The notes under the pieces are model-generated. The model was not told where the DNA came from, searched no databases, and saw only the letters and a list, made by a program, of their open reading frames with translations. From contig JAUXUZ010000074.1 in assembly GCA_030680655.1 (NCBI GenBank), forward strand, positions 1 to 6,798: a DNA stretch of 6,798 bases. The letters run 5' to 3'. Position numbers and translations under genes: made by a program. Source of the DNA: Phycisphaerales bacterium (GTDB lineage Bacteria > Planctomycetota > Phycisphaerae > Phycisphaerales > UBA1924). Positions 6,294 through 6,798 of the stretch are shown here, piece by piece; the stretch's first letter is position 1, and each line of letters starts with the position of its first letter.

Positions 6294-6798
6294 GTGACCA
6301 AGACGCCCACCCGTCGTGCTGCTGTTTCGTTCGCTGTGCTCTCGATGTTGGAGCTGGCGGGGACGGCCATCGCCCAGGCTGGCGGGGGGGGTGGGGGGAG
6401 CGACAATCAGCCGTCCGCCGGCATGCTCCGCTGGCCCGATGTGAGCAAGACGCAGATTGTCTTCTCGTATGCCAACGACCTGTGGGTTGTCGCCAAGGGT
6501 GGCGGTGTCGCCCAGCCCCTCTCGACCGCGCCCGGGCAGGAGCGGCTGCCGCGGTTCAGCCCCGACGGCAAGACCGTCGCGTTCGTGGGCAACTACGAAG
6601 GGAACTGGGACCTCTACACGCTGCCCGTCGGAGGCGGTGCGGCGGTGCGGGCGACGTACCACCCTTCGGCCGAGACGCTCGCCGACTGGACGCCCGAAGG
6701 CAAGCTGCTCTATATCACCAACGGCTTCGCGGGCCTGGCGCGCCAGTCGCAGCTGTGGAAGACCGACGCGGCGGGCGGGCTGCCCGAGCAGATGCCCG
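6294..6798 (+). CDS. Secreted Tricorn-like S41 family peptidase, N-terminal part (3' end outside window)
   Basis: 168 residues are visible and the frame is open at the window edge. A signal peptide is present: TRRAAVSFAVLSMLELAGTAIAQA (residues 6-29, in part), followed by a Gly-rich linker (30-36). The mature part starts a beta-propeller of the Tricorn type: MLRWPDVSKTQIVFSYANDLWVV (44-66, in part), LPRFSPDGKTVAFVGNYEGNWDLYTLP (85-111, in part) and TYHPSAETLADWTPEGKLLYIT (121-142, in part). In Tricorn homologues this propeller is followed by a second propeller, PDZ and an S41 serine protease core; those parts lie beyond the window, so the catalytic residues are inferred, not seen. It would degrade peptides in the periplasm. 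The GTG at 6294 has AGGA at 6283-6286, 7 nt upstream. In-frame GTGs at 6252 and 6258 are possible but would push the signal peptide inward. Confidence 0.85.
   Translation, partial: MTKTPTRRAAVSFAVLSMLELAGTAIAQAGGGGGGSDNQPSAGMLRWPDVSKTQIVFSYANDLWVVAKGGGVAQPLSTAPGQERLPRFSPDGKTVAFVGNYEGNWDLYTLPVGGGAAVRATYHPSAETLADWTPEGKLLYITNGFAGLARQSQLWKTDAAGGLPEQMP

Noticed and set aside
6288..6662. 124-aa minus-strand frame opposite the protease start
   Set aside because: It is antisense to a gene with a signal peptide and propeller motifs, and has no recognisable content of its own.

Overview
The window is GC-rich bacterial chromosome. Two secreted proteins end in a PEP-CTERM-like tail (I-P-T-P, a short Ala/Leu/Gly helix, then RRRRA). 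Together with a Tricorn-type protease, dispersed intergenic repeats and tight single-gene units, this points to Planctomycetota, most likely Phycisphaerae. That placement is an inference from style; there is no rRNA or other marker.

Layout, left to right: the 3' end of a response-regulator receiver domain (+, to 295); a short convergent gap with a perfect 9-bp inverted repeat; a TSUP/TauE-type membrane transporter (-, 442-1248); divergent from it by 46 bp, a complete class II fumarase (+, 1295-2809); a bidirectional hairpin terminator; two consecutive minus-strand secreted PEP-CTERM-like proteins (2913-3719 and 3990-4670); an upstream zone with a conspicuous G-rich tandem tract (4907-4991); flavin-dependent thymidylate synthase thyX (+, 5027-6046); a dispersed-type inverted repeat (6086-6165); and the 5' end of a secreted Tricorn-like S41 protease (+, 6294 to the window edge). 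The housekeeping genes (fumarase for the TCA cycle, ThyX for dTMP synthesis) are not functionally linked to each other or to the secreted proteins, so this is not an operon.

The most interesting structure lies in the two PEP-CTERM-like genes. Their protein bodies are unrelated by eye, but they are framed by the same parts in the same order and nearly the same spacing: a TTGCAY/TAtrcT-like promoter, a 7-bp hairpin with a 7-nt loop starting exactly 16 nt after the -10 box, an invariant AACCGTG exactly 9 nt after the hairpin, an AGGAG ribosome site, a signal peptide, a C-terminal tail whose DNA is 67/72 identical, a GC-rich terminator and a CATTTGGC-type repeat. The leader hairpin shows two compensatory base-pair changes between copies (CC/GG versus UU/AA), suggesting a conserved structured 5' leader RNA for this class of exported protein. 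I do not recognise it as a known family.

The fumarase and thyX genes have TANNNT boxes only 6-7 nt before their ATG and no clear Shine-Dalgarno, so they may be transcribed leaderless. The PEP-CTERM-like genes instead have leaders of about 80 nt with strong ribosome sites.
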